64,000 nt of DNA from Cherax quadricarinatus (Eukaryota > Arthropoda > Malacostraca > Decapoda > Parastacidae), in contig NC_091307.1 in assembly GCF_038502225.1 (NCBI RefSeq), positions 29,938,346 through 30,002,345 on the forward strand, given 5' to 3'. Made by a program: the position numbers and the translations under genes. Below the pieces are notes generated by a model. It did not search any database, was not told the DNA's origin, and was given only the letters and a program-made list of their open reading frames with translations. Of the stretch, positions 41,336 to 54,080 are shown piece after piece (position 1 is the stretch's first letter; each line of letters opens with the position of its first letter).

Positions 41336-42200
41336 GTATAGTACTGCATTTATGTTAGATAGTACATTTTTCTGTCTGAGGTTGGCGAGTAACACTAATT
41401 ATCTAGACTAAAATGTGACAAAATCAAAATATTGCTTTAGGATCATTGTTTCTATGGCATGATCCCAGACCTGGCCTCTCTGTTAGTACATGCTGAACAC
41501 AGTCTGACGTAAGCACCATAGATTGTACGGTTTCGAACTAAGCACATCAAGCAATGTACGCCAAAAAAATCAGTAAAGTCGATCGATAGTACTAGGTCGA
41601 AAAACATGTTTTTAAGGACCAGGCTGCTTAATCAACACCATAAAATGATTCAGTGACGATGGGTAAATTCTAATTGGATTCATTTTTCCGTAGTATAGAG
41701 ATTAGGTATCTAAGTGATAGGTTAGCAGCAGGTAGTTTAAAATGACGTAGCAAAATAATGTCCTCCTGAAATACATAACAGTGTAGCAATGCAATAGGTC
41801 TACTGGTCTCCACTCTCACCCAACCACTACTGTTCGTGTACCTGTCAAACCTGGTAAGGAGAACCAGGAGACAAATATAGTTAACAAAATGCACGTAGGC
41901 GACATATCGAGACCTCAACAAACAACTTTCAGCATAAAAAATACACCAGCAGAACAGATTACCTTGTTTAATACATCGTAAGTCTCACAGTCACTTAGTA
42001 AATTAAAATGAGGCACTACTAATTGCCAGGAAGGATGGCACTCAGGAGAGTAATTGAATTAGCACTCGTCATTAACTACTTCAACCAGAACAACAGTTTC
42101 GACAATTAAGATGAACACCTTGCCAGAAAACTTTTAGAACGTTGATGCCTCACTTGGTCTTCACCTCACCGCTGCTCACTATCAGGCTTCTGTCCAAACA
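41335..42200. other. No recognised feature
   Basis: No repeat shared with the rest of the window and no coding signal were recognised. Confidence 0.3.
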
Positions 42201-42204
42201 TTGT

Positions 42205-42349
42205 CCATGAAGGTTACATAATTGCTCAGTACCTGACCAGTCGGGCTATGGTTCGTACAGTAACAGCCTGTTTAATCAGGTCCTGATGCACCGCAAGGCC
42301 TGGTCATGGACCGGGCGTGTTGACCCCCGAAACTCTCTCCAGGTAGAAC
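42205..42349 (+). mobile_element. LINE family A, 3' end fragment
   Basis: Sense 3' end: CTGACCAGTCGGGCTATGG, AACAGCCTGTTTAATCAGGT, GCCTGGTCATGGACCGGGC, CTCTCCAGGTAG. The insertion of H10 split its terminus: CTCTCCAGGTAGAAC is repeated beyond the insert. Confidence 0.8.
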
Positions 42350-42536
42350 ATTGAAACACTTATGCAAGATATGGGCATCTTTATCAAGGAAACGTTTCGC
42401 CACACAGTGGCTTCATCATTCCAATACAAAGTAGAAATGGGCAAGGAGAGAAGTAGTTTGAGGTAATCAGTCCCTCAGCCTGGAATCGATGTGTTCAGTC
42501 CATCAACTTGTCGGTTTTCAAAACCATTGATCACAT
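42350..42536 (-). mobile_element. PLE-type element H10 with 15-bp target duplication
   Basis: One hammerhead-like motif on the minus strand (ATGATGA core, GCCAC-TGT-GTGGC, GAAACGTTTCC). The right tip CAACTTGTCGGTTTTCAAAACCATTGATC is oriented the other way, so this is a hairpin element that has lost one arm. CTCTCCAGGTAGAAC flanks it at 42335-42349 and 42537-42551, exactly. Confidence 0.82.
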
Positions 42537-42551
42537 CTCTCCAGGTAGAAC

Positions 42552-42730
42552 TAATTGTTTCAACTGAGTGTTGGCGTCTCGCACCATTACATACCCACTT
42601 GTCTAAACTCTTTGTAAAGTTATCTAATGTATTTTCATTAATTATGATATTTAGTCTACAACTATTGCCAGACCAGTGCTTTCCTATATTCTTTCTAATT
42701 TTTGACAATATCTTCTAAATCTAAATATAT
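42552..42730 (-). mobile_element. CR1-like family D remnant
   Basis: ACCAGTGCTTTCCTATATTC with preceding TTTGTAAAGTTATCTAATG resembles the antisense family D region at 21530-21605 (ACCAGTGCTTTCCTATATCC). Confidence 0.5.
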
Positions 42731-43105
42731 TTCCTGTATAATACTGCTACACACACGTGCACACACATCTGCTCGTCTTAAAGCATGTACAAAAAAAAAA
42801 AAAGAGAGCAAAGACTTTTTTTCTTCTTTAAAGATCAGATTAAATTTTCTTACTCCCTGCCAAGAATACTGTGCACCTGTACAAACCTGCAGTGTTCCTC
42901 GACATTTCTAGCTGTGTGCACAAGCCTCTGACCTACCTGCAAAGATAGTGCAGCACTCACGCCTAATGCAACTCACCTGAAAACGGAATAACAATGTCAG
43001 TAATTTTGTTACAAGTTGAGGAAAATGGAGAGAGGGAGAAATTTACATGATACAGCCCAAACGCAAGATCTTACAACCTAACTTACTTATCTGCTGGTAC
43101 ACTTT

Positions 43106-43553
43106 GAAAGTTAAGACACATGTGCAACATCTGGATATCTTTATTGTAGACGTTTCGCCATCCAGTGGCTTTATCAGTACAGATTCTAGGACATAATAGG
43201 AAGACAGTAGAACTATATACAAAAGATGAGGTAATCAGTCCCTCAGCCTTGGAGTTAGTGTTCACAGCATCGTGGTGGAGGAGAACCTGAAGCAAAGGCA
43301 AGAAGACTGACGGTTATATAGGCGTCAGTGGATAAGGACGTGTGGCTCCAGGTTCTCCACCACCACGATGCTGTGAACACTAACTCCAAGGCTGAGGGAC
43401 TGATTAGCTCATCTTTTGTATATAGTTCTGTCTTCTAATTACGTCCTAGAATCTGTACTGATAAAGCCACTGGATGGCGAAACGTCTACAATAAAGATAT
43501 CCAGATGTTGCACATGTGTCTTAACTTTCACTTTGTCGGTATTTTATATATTT
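43106..43553. mobile_element. PLE-type hairpin element H11 with 12-bp target duplication
   Basis: Inverted arms (about 43106-43290 and 43350-43530) with a ~60-bp unique centre containing GGTTATATAGGCGTCAGTGG. Right tip TTTGTCGGTATTTTATATATTT. CTGGTACACTTT flanks both ends (43094-43105, 43554-43565). The plus arm motif is at 43451-43498. Confidence 0.85.
43451..43498 (+). ncRNA. Hammerhead-like ribozyme motif, GTC-type
   Basis: ATCT-GTA (helix I), CTGATAA, extra A, GCCA-CTGGA-TGGC (helix II), GAAA, CGTC, TAC pairing with GTA, then AGAT pairing with ATCT across AATAA. The GTC triplet is the classical cleavage-site sequence. The G8 position (CTGATGA) is A here, which normally lowers activity strongly. 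Confidence 0.5.
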
Positions 43554-43554
43554 C

Positions 43555-44102
43555 TGGTACACTTTACTTTTACTGGTATTAATCTTGAGGCTTATGTGGC
43601 TATACATTCCTGTATTTGAGAAGCTGGAACGTGTCATCATGGATCATCATATATCTTACTATTAGAAACCTTTGTTTATATCTGCTAGAAAATTTTCCCG
43701 TCTTCTTCCGAGGTGACTTTCCTGCTTATTCTGGCGTCTCTCGCAAACAAGCTGTACCTAGTGTTTTCATCGATGTTAGCTATAAGAATGAGAAACAGTA
43801 AAGGCGCCAGGATCGTGACTTGGGGCACTGAACTCGTGAAGTGATGTTCATAGTTTGCTTAACTGTGTTCACCTGGTGACATGTTTGCCATGAAACGGCT
43901 CTGGAGGGCAATCTCTCCCATGGCGCGGTCCCAGGCCATGCCTCCGGGTGGAAACTTTTTCTTTTGTCATGCATGTAATGGTGGTGGATAGCCTGAAATG
44001 GGTGGGCGGGTAGGCCTACGCTTTGTGGGATTTGCCGTGATTTCAACTTTTCCTGTAAGACATATCCTGGATAACAGCCGTTAGGTCCCTCCTTTCAATC
44101 TA
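43555..44102. other. Mostly unrecognised; possible LINE relic
   Basis: GGCGCCAGGATCGTGACTTGGGGCACTGAACTC near 43802 resembles the antisense PQGTVLAP-box words of family A/B (GGGGCGAGTACTGTGCCTTGTGG). Too diverged to be sure. Confidence 0.35.
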
Positions 44103-44173
44103 CAAGTCTATGTCATGAATGGTTCAGAGAACCGACATGTTGATAAATTAGACACATGTGCAACTCTTGGGTA

Positions 44174-44226
44174 TCTTTATTGAGGAAAAGTTTCGCCACA
44201 CAGTGGCTTCATCAGTCCATACAAAG
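44174..44226 (-). ncRNA. Hammerhead-like ribozyme motif (core intact)
   Basis: Minus strand CTGATGA, GCCAC-TGT-GTGGC, GAAACTTTTCC. The core is intact, but ACGT in the putative helix III is changed to ACTT. Confidence 0.55.
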
Positions 44227-44380
44227 GAGAATCTTGAACAGGAGGAGAATGAGGTAATCAGTCCCTCAACCTTGAGTCGATGTGGTCAGTCCATCAATCT
44301 TGAAGATTGATGGACTGACCACATCGACTCAAGGTTGAGGGACTGATTACCTCATTCTCCTCCTGTTCTTCAAGATTCTC

Positions 44381-44432
44381 CTTTGTATGGACTGATGAAG
44401 CCACTGTGTGGCGAAACGTTTCCTCAATAAAG
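44381..44432 (+). ncRNA. Hammerhead-like ribozyme motif (core intact)
   Basis: CTTTGTATGGA, CTGATGA, GCCAC-TGT-GTGGC, GAAACGTTTCC, AATAAAG. It is identical over the motif to 17368-17419, which argues for recent spread or constraint. Confidence 0.62.
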
Positions 44433-44524
44433 ATACCCAAGAGTTGCACATGTGTCTAATTTATCAAGTCTATGTCATAACACCTCCACCCACACAACGA
44501 ACGCCCTTTACCTTTAATGAGTTT

Positions 44525-44790
44525 TGAGTGTCTTATTGCTCTCGGAGTCCGGTGCTAGCCTAGTCAACCAGGCTGTTGCTGCTGAAGGCCCGCTGCCCAC
44601 ACAGCCATCAGTCTAGCTGATCTGGCACCAGGTGAAGATACTTGTCCAATTTTCTCGAAAACTTCTACACTCGTTCCAGCAGTGTTTCTGATATTCTCTG
44701 GTAAGATGTTGAATAATCTGGGGCTACGAATGTTGATAGTGTTCCCCTTTTTGTGTTCCCTTATTGTACCCATTTAATTATTTTTCTCTC
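44525..44790 (-). mobile_element. LINE family B, 3' end
   Basis: The minus-strand frame reads MGTIREHKKGNTINIRSPRLFNILPENIRNTAGTSVEVFEKIGQVSS..., parallel to the 30.6-31.1 kb copy, with a 9-base insertion (KKG) and a frameshift after VEVF. Confidence 0.8.
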
Positions 44791-44819
44791 CCACTGATAC
44801 CTTTAAAATATCTGCATAT

Positions 44820-44823
<4 letters not shown>

Positions 44824-44890
<67 letters not shown>
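44824..44890. repeat. (TG)n microsatellite at LINE C 3' tip
   Basis: About 66 bases of GT abutting the 3' end of LINE C copy 2 (TACTCACCTATTTG). Confidence 0.97.
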
Positions 44891-44893
<3 letters not shown>

Positions 44894-45273
44894 CACCTAT
44901 TTGTACTCACCTATTTGTGGTTGCAGGGGTCGAGTCATAGCTCCTGGCCCCGCCTCTTCACTGATTGCTACTAGGTCCTCTCTCTCCCTGCTACATGAGC
45001 TTTATCATACCTCGCCTTAAAACTATGTATGGTTCCCGCCTCCACTACTTCACTTTCTAGACTATTCCATGACTTGACTACTCTATGACTGAAGAAATAC
45101 TTCCTAACATCCCTTCGATTCATCTGAGTCTTCAACTTCCAATTGTGACCTCTTGTGTCTGTGTCCCATCTCTGGAACATCCTGTCTTTGTCCACCTTGT
45201 CTATTCCGCGCAGTATTTTATATGTCGTTATCATGTCTCCCCTGACCCTCCTGGTCTCCAGTGTCGTCAGGCC
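44891..45273 (-). mobile_element. LINE family C, copy 2, 5'-truncated between two (TG)n runs
   Basis: The minus-strand frame (45234-44971) reads MITTYKILRGIDKVDKDRMFQRWDTDTRGHNWKLKTQMNRRDVRKYFFSHRVVKSWNSLESEVVEAGTIHSFKARYDK. This is the C-terminal ~90 residues of the family C protein, followed by the 3' UTR GACTCGACCCCTGCAACCAC and two tandem AAATAGGTGAGTAC. The truncation falls exactly at the next (TG)n run. Confidence 0.88.

Positions 45274-47398
<2,125 letters not shown>

Positions 47399-47461
<63 letters not shown>
47399..47461. repeat. (TG)n microsatellite at LINE C 5' junction
   Basis: About 60 bases of GT directly abutting the truncated 5' end of LINE C copy 1. Confidence 0.97.
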
Positions 47462-47462
<1 letters not shown>

Positions 47463-47464
47463 GA

Positions 47465-48070
47465 GGGGGGGATATATACCATCAAAGACATTATAAATAC
47501 TAAGTAATAGTAACTCCGGCTTTGTTGGAATGAAACCTTTGAAATTCCCGTAACTGCTGAACACAGTAATATAGTGGAAAGCTTGACAATATCCTTCATT
47601 TTCCAACTGATGTTTCCCAGTTCAGGCTTATTAACCAAAACCCACACTAGGAGAGGAACCTTACGACCTGACTCAACAATAGTGCAGGTAGGACTGAAAC
47701 GTCGTTACAAGGCTTATGGTGAAGTGTTCCACTCATGGGGTTGTAATTATTCTCCAAGCCAACATATCTTATTATTTAATGTACAAAGCCCATCCCGTAT
47801 GTCATATAACAGAGGAAAGAAACATAATTAGCGCTTGTTCTCCCTATTAAGGTAAACAGTATGGTAGCGACACCCTCCTGATGTACCCAATATGGCTTAA
47901 AATAGAGCTGAGCAAGACTGAGAAAACCACTTCGGACTTGTTTGAACCGTAAAAAAATTTACTAGATTAGGAGCGAGGCGAAAGTTGGGAAGGTGTAAAT
48001 TTACGTTTTAATAATTCTGGGGAGGTCAGGGAAAAGAATTCTAGCTCACTCAAGCATATGCTTGAGTAAA
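47465..48070. other. Mostly unrecognised
   Basis: GGTAGGACTGAAACGTCGTTACAAGGCTTA at 47688-47717 resembles the GAAACGTCGTCGTAAG repeat at 28115-28130. CACTCAAGCATATGCTTGAG near 48045-48068 is a perfect short palindrome. No gene. Confidence 0.4.
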
Positions 48071-48074
48071 CAGG

Positions 48075-50527
48075 AGAACATCAGGGTAGGTTACCTGGAG
48101 GTTATTCCGGGGATCAACGCCCCCGCGGCCCGGTCCATGACCAGGCCTCCCGATGAATCAGGGCCTGATCAACTAGGCTGTTACTGCTGGCCGCACGCAG
48201 TCCAACGTACGAGCCACAGCCCGGCTGATCCGGCACTGACTTGAGGTATCTGTCCAGCTCTCTTGAAGGCAGCCAGGGGTTTATTGGCAATTCCCCTAAT
48301 GCTTGATGGGAGGCTGTTGAACAGTCTTGGGCCCCGGACACTTATGGTGTTTTTCCCTTAGTGTACCAATGGCGCCCCTACTTTTAACTGGGGGCATTTT
48401 GCATCGCCTGCCCAGTCTTTTACTTTCGTAGGGAGTGATTTCTGTGTGCAGATTCGGGACCATTTCTTCCAGGATTTTCCAAGTGTAGATTATGATATAT
48501 CTCTCCCTCATGCGTTCCAACGAGTACAAGTCAAGTGCTTCCAAGCGTTCCCAGTAGCTAAGGTGCTTGACAGAACTTACACGTGCAGTAAAGGATCTCT
48601 GTACACTCTCTAGATCTGCGATTTCACCTGCTTTGAATGGAGATGTTAATGTACAGCAATATTCCAGCCTAGAGAGAACAAGTGATTTGAAAAGGATCAT
48701 CACTAGCTTGGCATCTCTCGTTTTGAACGTTCTCATTATCCATCCTATCATTTTCTTTGCACGTGCGATCGTGGCACTGTTGTGATCCTTGAAAGTGAGA
48801 TCATCAAACATTACTACTCCCAGGTCTCTTACATTATTTTTCCGCTCTATTGTATGGCCGGAGTCAGTAGTATATTCTGTTCTAGTTATTATCTCCTCCA
48901 GTTTTCCATAACGGAGTAGTTGGAATTTGTCCTCATTGATCATCATATTGTTTACCGTTGCCCATTGGAAAACTTTGTTTATATCTTCTTGGAGGTTAAC
49001 CGCGTCCTCAGCAGATGACAGCCTCATGCAGATCCTAGTATCATCCGCAAAGGATGATACGGTGCTGTGATGTATATCTCTGTCTATGTCTGATATGAGG
49101 ATGAGGAATAAGATGGGGGCGAGTACTGTGCCTTGTGGAACAGAGCTCTTCACTATGGCAGCCTCCGATTTAAATCTGTTGGCCACTACTCTTTGTATTC
49201 GATTTGTTAGGAAGTTGAAGATCCATCTCCCCACTTTCCCAGTTATTCCTTTAGCACGTATTTTATGGGCTATTACGCCATGATCGCATTTGTCAAATGC
49301 TCTTGCAAAGTATGTGTATATTACATCTGCATTCTGATTTTCTTCCTGTGCATCCAAGGCCATATCATAGTGATCCAGTAGTTGTGAGAGGCAGGAGCGA
49401 CCTGCCCTGAACCCATGTTGCCCTGGATTGTGCAGCTTTTGGGAATCCAGGTGATTTGCAATCCTGCTTCTTAGCACTCTTTCAAAGATTTTTATGTGGG
49501 ACGTCAGAGCTATTGGTCTATAGTTCTTAGCTAATGCTTTGCTGCCACCTTTATGGAGTGGGGCTATATCCGTTGTTTTAAGTGTGTGGAATGTCACCCA
49601 TGTCCAAGCTCCTCCTCCATAGTGTACTTAGGGCACGCAAGAGGGGTTTCTTGCAGTTCTTAATGAGAACAGAGTTCCACGAGTCTGGGCCCGGGGCTGA
49701 GTGCATGGGCATGTTGTCAATGGCTTTTTCGAAATCTATCGGAATTAGGGTAATGTCGGAAATCTGGCATACATTTATGGAGTTTTGAGGCTCATTCATG
49801 AAGAAATCATTTGGGTCGTCGATCCTAAGACTGATTAGTGGTTCACTAAACAGAGTCGTACTGGGATTTCAATATTTCACTCATTTCCTTGTTGTCATCT
49901 GTGTAAGTTCCATCCTGTCTGAGTAAGGGCCCGATACTAGATGTGGTATTTGCCTTGTTTTTGGCATAGGAAAAGAAATATTTTGAATTTCTTTCAATTT
50001 CACTAATAGCTTTAAGCTCCTCCTGTCTCTCCTGGTTCCTGTAAGAGCCATTTAAATTAAGTTCGATAGTTCCCACTTCCTTGGTCAGCGCCTCCTTTCG
50101 TGTATCAGATATTCTAGCACTCCTGAGGAGCTCAGTGACTCTTCGTCGTCTTCTGTAGAGGGAGCGTCTTTCTCTCTCCAGTTTACTCCTGCTATTCTTC
50201 TTTCTCAGGGGAATATGCCTAGAACATGCTTCAGCTGCCAGGAAGTTGATCCTTTCAAGGCACTGGTTTGGATCCATGTCATTTAAGATATCTTCCCAAC
50301 ATATTTCGTTTAGGACATGGTTTACCTGGTCCAAGTTGATGTTCTTGTTGTTGAAGTTGTATTTTGTGAAGACACCTTCACAGGTAAATGCATTTTGCTG
50401 ATCAGGACCCCTGTGCATGTACGTCTGGACTTTGATTAGGTTGTGATCGGAATTAGTTGTTTTTTATATTCTTATGTCTCTTACCAGGTCCTCATTATTT
50501 GTGAAAATAAGGTCAAGTGTGTTTTCT
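48075..50527 (-). mobile_element. LINE family A, copy 7
   Basis: On the minus strand: from 50527 ENTLDLIFTNNEDLVRDI (end of the EN domain), a linker frame (50418-49846) reading MHRGPDQQNAFTCEGVFTKYNFNNKNINLDQVN...RERRSLYRRRRRVTELLRSARIS..., then 49799-49578 ISDITLIPIDFEKAIDNMPMHSAPGPDSW, then the RT frame 49597-48296. It ends with the family A tail DQPGCGSYVGLRAASSNSLVDQA (48250-48120) and ATAACCTCCAGGTAACC. Its EN is cut by a minisatellite at 50528. Confidence 0.9.
48296..49597 (-). pseudogene. LINE A reverse transcriptase, 433-residue frame
   Basis: Motifs: LHKGGSKALAKNYRPIALTS near residues 14-33, GQHGFRAGRSCLSQLLDH 59-76, IYTYFARAFDKCDHG 93-107, SSVPQGTVLAPILFLILISDID 151-172, SSFADDTRICMRLSS 181-195, then RKNNVRDLGVVMFDDLTFKDHNSATIARAKKMIGWIMRTFKTRDAK and LSRLEYCCTLTSPFKAGEIADLESVQRSFTARVSS. 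In the palm motif the usual catalytic Asp (IY-DFA-AFD) reads Tyr (TYF), which would abolish polymerisation. The frame loses register near 48330 (REKHHKCPGPKTVQQPP against RENTISVRGPRLFNSLP), a one-base shift. The 49578-49799 frame upstream is separated by another shift. Confidence 0.82.
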
Positions 50528-53230
50528 AGTCTCGTAGGTGGAGAACTCCACCAGGGCGGGTGGAGAGCTCCACCAGGGCGGGTGGAGAGCTCCACCAGGG
50601 CGGGTGGAGAGCTCCACCAGGGCGGGTGGAGAGCTCCACCAGGGCAGGTGGAGAGCTCCACCAGGGCGGGTGGAGAGCTCCACCAGGGCGGGTGGAGAAC
50701 ACCACCAGGGCGGGTGGAGAACACCACCAGGGCGGGTGGAGAACACCACCAGGGCAGGTGGAGAACACCACCAGGGCAGGTGGAGAACACCATCAGGGCA
50801 GGTGGAGAACACCACCAGGGCAGGTGGAGAACACCACCAGGGCAGGTGGAGAACACCACCAGGGCAGGTGGAGAACACCACCAGGGCAGGTGGAGAACAC
50901 CACCAGGGTAGGTGGAGAACACCACCAGGGCAGGTGGAGAACACCACCAGGGCAGGTGGAGAACACCACCAGGGCAGGTGGAGAACACCACCAGGGCAGG
51001 TGGAGAACAACAACAGGGCAGGTGGAGAACAGGGCAGGTGGAGAACAACACCAGGGCAAGTGGAGAACAACACCAGGGCAGGTGGAGAACACCAGGGCAG
51101 GTGGAGAACAACAGTGCAGGTGGAGAACAACACCAGGGCAGGTGGAGAACACCACCAGGGCAGGTGGAGAAAAACACCAGGGCAGGTGGAGAACAACACC
51201 AGGGCAGGTGGAGAACACCACCAGGGCAGGTGGAGAACACCACCAGGGCAGGTGGAGAAAAACACCAGGGCAGGTGGAGAAAAACACCAGGGCAGGTGGA
51301 GAAAAACACCAGGGCAGGTGGAGAAAAACACCAACAGGGCAGGTGGAGAACACCACTAGGGTAGGTGGAGAACACCACTAGGGTAGGTGGAGAACACCAC
51401 TAGGGTAGGTGGAGAACACCACTAGGGTAGGTGGAGAACACCACTAGGGTAGGTGGAGAACACTAGGGTAGGTGGAGAACACCACTAGGGTAGGTGGAGA
51501 ACACCACTAGGGTAGGTGGAGAACACCACTAGGGTAGGTGGAGAACACCACTAGGGTAGGTGGAGAACACCACTAGGGTAGGTGGAGAACACCACTAGGG
51601 TAGGTGGAGACCACTAGGGTAGGTGGAGAACACCACTAGGGTAGGTGGAGAACACCACTAGGGTAGGTGGAGAACAACACCAGGGCAGGTGGAACACCAG
51701 GGTAGGTGTAGAACAATACCAGGGCAGGGGGAGAACACCAGGGCAGGTGGAGAAAACGCAGGTGGAGAACACTAGGGCAAGTGGAGAACAACACCAGGGC
51801 AGGTAGAGAACAATACCAGGGCTGGTGGAGAACAATGCCAGGGCAGGTGGAGAACAAGGTAGGTGGAGAACAAGAACAGGGCAGGTGGAGAACAACAGGG
51901 CAGGTGGATAACAATAAGGCAGGTGGAGAGCAACAAGGCAGGTGGAGAGCAACAGGGCAGGTGGAGAGCAACAGGGCAGGTGGAGAGCAACAGGGCAGGT
52001 GGAGAACAACAACAGGGCAGGTGGAGAACAACAACAGGGCAGGTGGAGAACAACAGGGCAGGTGGAGAACAACAGGGCAGGTGGAGAACAACAAGGCAGG
52101 TGGAGAACAAGGCAGGTGGAGAACAAGGCAGGTGGAGAACAACAAGGCAGGGGGAGAACAACAGGGCAGGCGGAGAACAGAGCAGGTGGAGAACAAGGCA
52201 GGTGGAGAACAGGGCAGGTGGAGAACAGGGCAGGTGGAGAACAAGAACAGGGCAGGTGGAGAACAACAGGGCAGGTGGATAACAACAACAAGGCAGGTGG
52301 AGAGCAACAAGGCAGGTGGAGAGCAACAAGGCAGGTGGAGAGCAACAAGGCAGGTGGAGAACACCAGGGCAGGTGGAGAACAAGGCAGATGGAGAACAAC
52401 AACAGGGCAGGTGGAGAGCAACAAGGCAGGTGGAGAACAACAGGTGGAGAACAACAGGGCAGGTGGAGAACAAGGCAGGGGGAGAGCAACAAGGCAGGTG
52501 GAGAACAACAGGGCAGCTGGAGAACAACAGGGCAGCTGGAGAACAACAACAGGGCAGGTGGAGAACAACAAGGCAGGTGGAGAACAGGGCAGGTGGAGAA
52601 CAAGGCAAGTGGAGAACAAGGCAGGTGGAGAACAACAGGGCAGGTGCAGAACAAGTCAGGTGGAGAACAACAAGGCAGGTGGAGAACAACAGGGCAGGTG
52701 GAGAACAACAACAGGGCAGGTGGAGAACAACAAGGCAGGTGGAGAACAACAAGGCAGGTGGAGAACAACAGCAGGTGGAGAACAACAACAGTGCAGGTGG
52801 AGAACAACAACAGGGCAGGTGGAGAACAACAACAGGGCAGGTGGAGAACAACAGGGCAGGCGGAGAACAGGGCAGGTGGAGAACAACAGGGCAGGAGAAC
52901 AAAAACAAGGCAGGTGGAGAACAACAGGGCAGGTGGAGAACAGGGCAGGTGGAGAACAAAAACAGGGCAGGTGGAGAACAAAAACAGGGCAGGTGGAGAA
53001 CAAAAACAGGGCAGGTGGAGAACAAAAACAGGGCAGGTGGAGAACAAAAACAGGGCAGGTGGAGAACAAAAACAGGGCAGGTGGAGAACAAAAACAGGGC
53101 AGGTGGAGAACAAAAACAGGGCAGGTGGAGAACAAAAACAGGGCAGGTGGAGAACAAAAACAGGGCAGGTGGAGAACAAAAACAGGGCAGGTGGAGAACA
53201 AAAACAGGGCAGGTGGAGAACAACACAAAC
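50528..53230. repeat. 22-bp minisatellite inside LINE A copy 7
   Basis: About 2.7 kb of units such as AGGTGGAGAACACCACCAGGGC (19-25 bp, most often 22). Blocks of variants succeed one another: GAGCTCCACCAGGGCGG (50540-50700), AACACCACCAGGGCAGG (50700-51340), AACACCACTAGGGTAGG (51340-51670), irregular AACAACAGGGCAGG forms (51670-52960), and homogeneous AACAAAAACAGGGCAGG (52960-53220). Both strands are open in several frames because the unit lacks stops; these frames are not genes. Confidence 0.95.
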
Positions 53231-53299
53231 CTTGTAACTTATTTTACTGCCGTAATGGTTTTTTTGTATACAGTTATGAAGATGATCCCTGTAGACGGT

Positions 53300-53650
53300 G
53301 GAGACTGTGTGAGACAACATGATGGAGACGGTGTGAGACAACATGATGGAGACGGTGTGAGACATGATGGAGACGGTGTGAGACAACATGATGGAGGCGG
53401 TGAGAACATGATGGAGACGGTGTGAGACAACATGATGGATACACATGATGGAGACGGTGTGAGACAACATGATGGAGACGGTGTGAGACAACATGATGGA
53501 GACGGTGTGAGACAACATGATGGAGACGGTGTGAGACAACATGATGAAGACGGTGTGAGACAACATGATGGAGACGGTGTGAGACAACATGATGGAGACG
53601 GTGTGAGACAACATGATGGAGACGGTGTGAGACAACATGATGGAGGCTGG
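53300..53650. repeat. 24-bp minisatellite
   Basis: About 14 units of GAGACGGTGTGAGACAACATGATG, some truncated, separated from the 22-bp array by ~70 bases of unrelated sequence. Confidence 0.93.
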
Positions 53651-53814
53651 CGAGATGAAGACGGTGACGAGACAGGATTTCCACGAGTTTGCCTTAAGGA
53701 AGTACTTCAGTGCACCACCTTAGTGAACGCCAACCATCCGGCGTATCTTAGGATATACCTGCGATTTGTTTCGAGTCTTATCCTACTCACACAGCCCGAC
53801 CTCGGGCCAAACTT

Positions 53815-54080
53815 CTTATGATCGTTGACCTGGTCAACCATCCTACTGCCGTTGGGGACCCGCTGGTCCACATATCAATCATAGCCTGGTTTATGTGGCA
53901 CTTGGCGTAGTGATCCTGTTTCCTTTTGATATCTACTTTTGTTCCTGCAGTACTTTTTTATGCCTGCTGGTAATGTGTCGTATAGTCAGGGTCCCTGGAT
54001 GTTGACAAGAGTTCTTGTATTGTGTCTACATCGGTCCTGCTTTCACTGTCTTGTGTAAACCCAGTAAGCTCTTGCTTTAA
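53815..54080 (-). mobile_element. LINE family B, 3' end, diverged
   Basis: Antisense GACCTGGTCAACCATCCTAC, GACCCGCTGGTCCACATATC and ATCATAGCCTGGTTTATGTG match the B tail at 30670-30760. Confidence 0.65.

Larger units (their letters stand above)
44117..44464. mobile_element. PLE-type hairpin element H12 with 14-bp target duplication
   Basis: Arms about 44140-44305 and 44306-44462 are reverse complements around a tight centre (CAATCTTGAAGATTG). The left tip is the inverted 3' terminus GAATGGTTCAGAGAACCGAC. CAAGTCTATGTCAT flanks both ends (44103-44116, 44465-44478). It is the best-preserved hairpin with a CTGATGA core in both arms. Confidence 0.88.

Noticed and set aside
51614..53638. 674-residue minus-strand frame and several 270-510 residue frames on both strands
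   Set aside because: They translate the 22-bp and 24-bp minisatellites, whose units lack stops; several frames on both strands are open at once, which real genes do not show.
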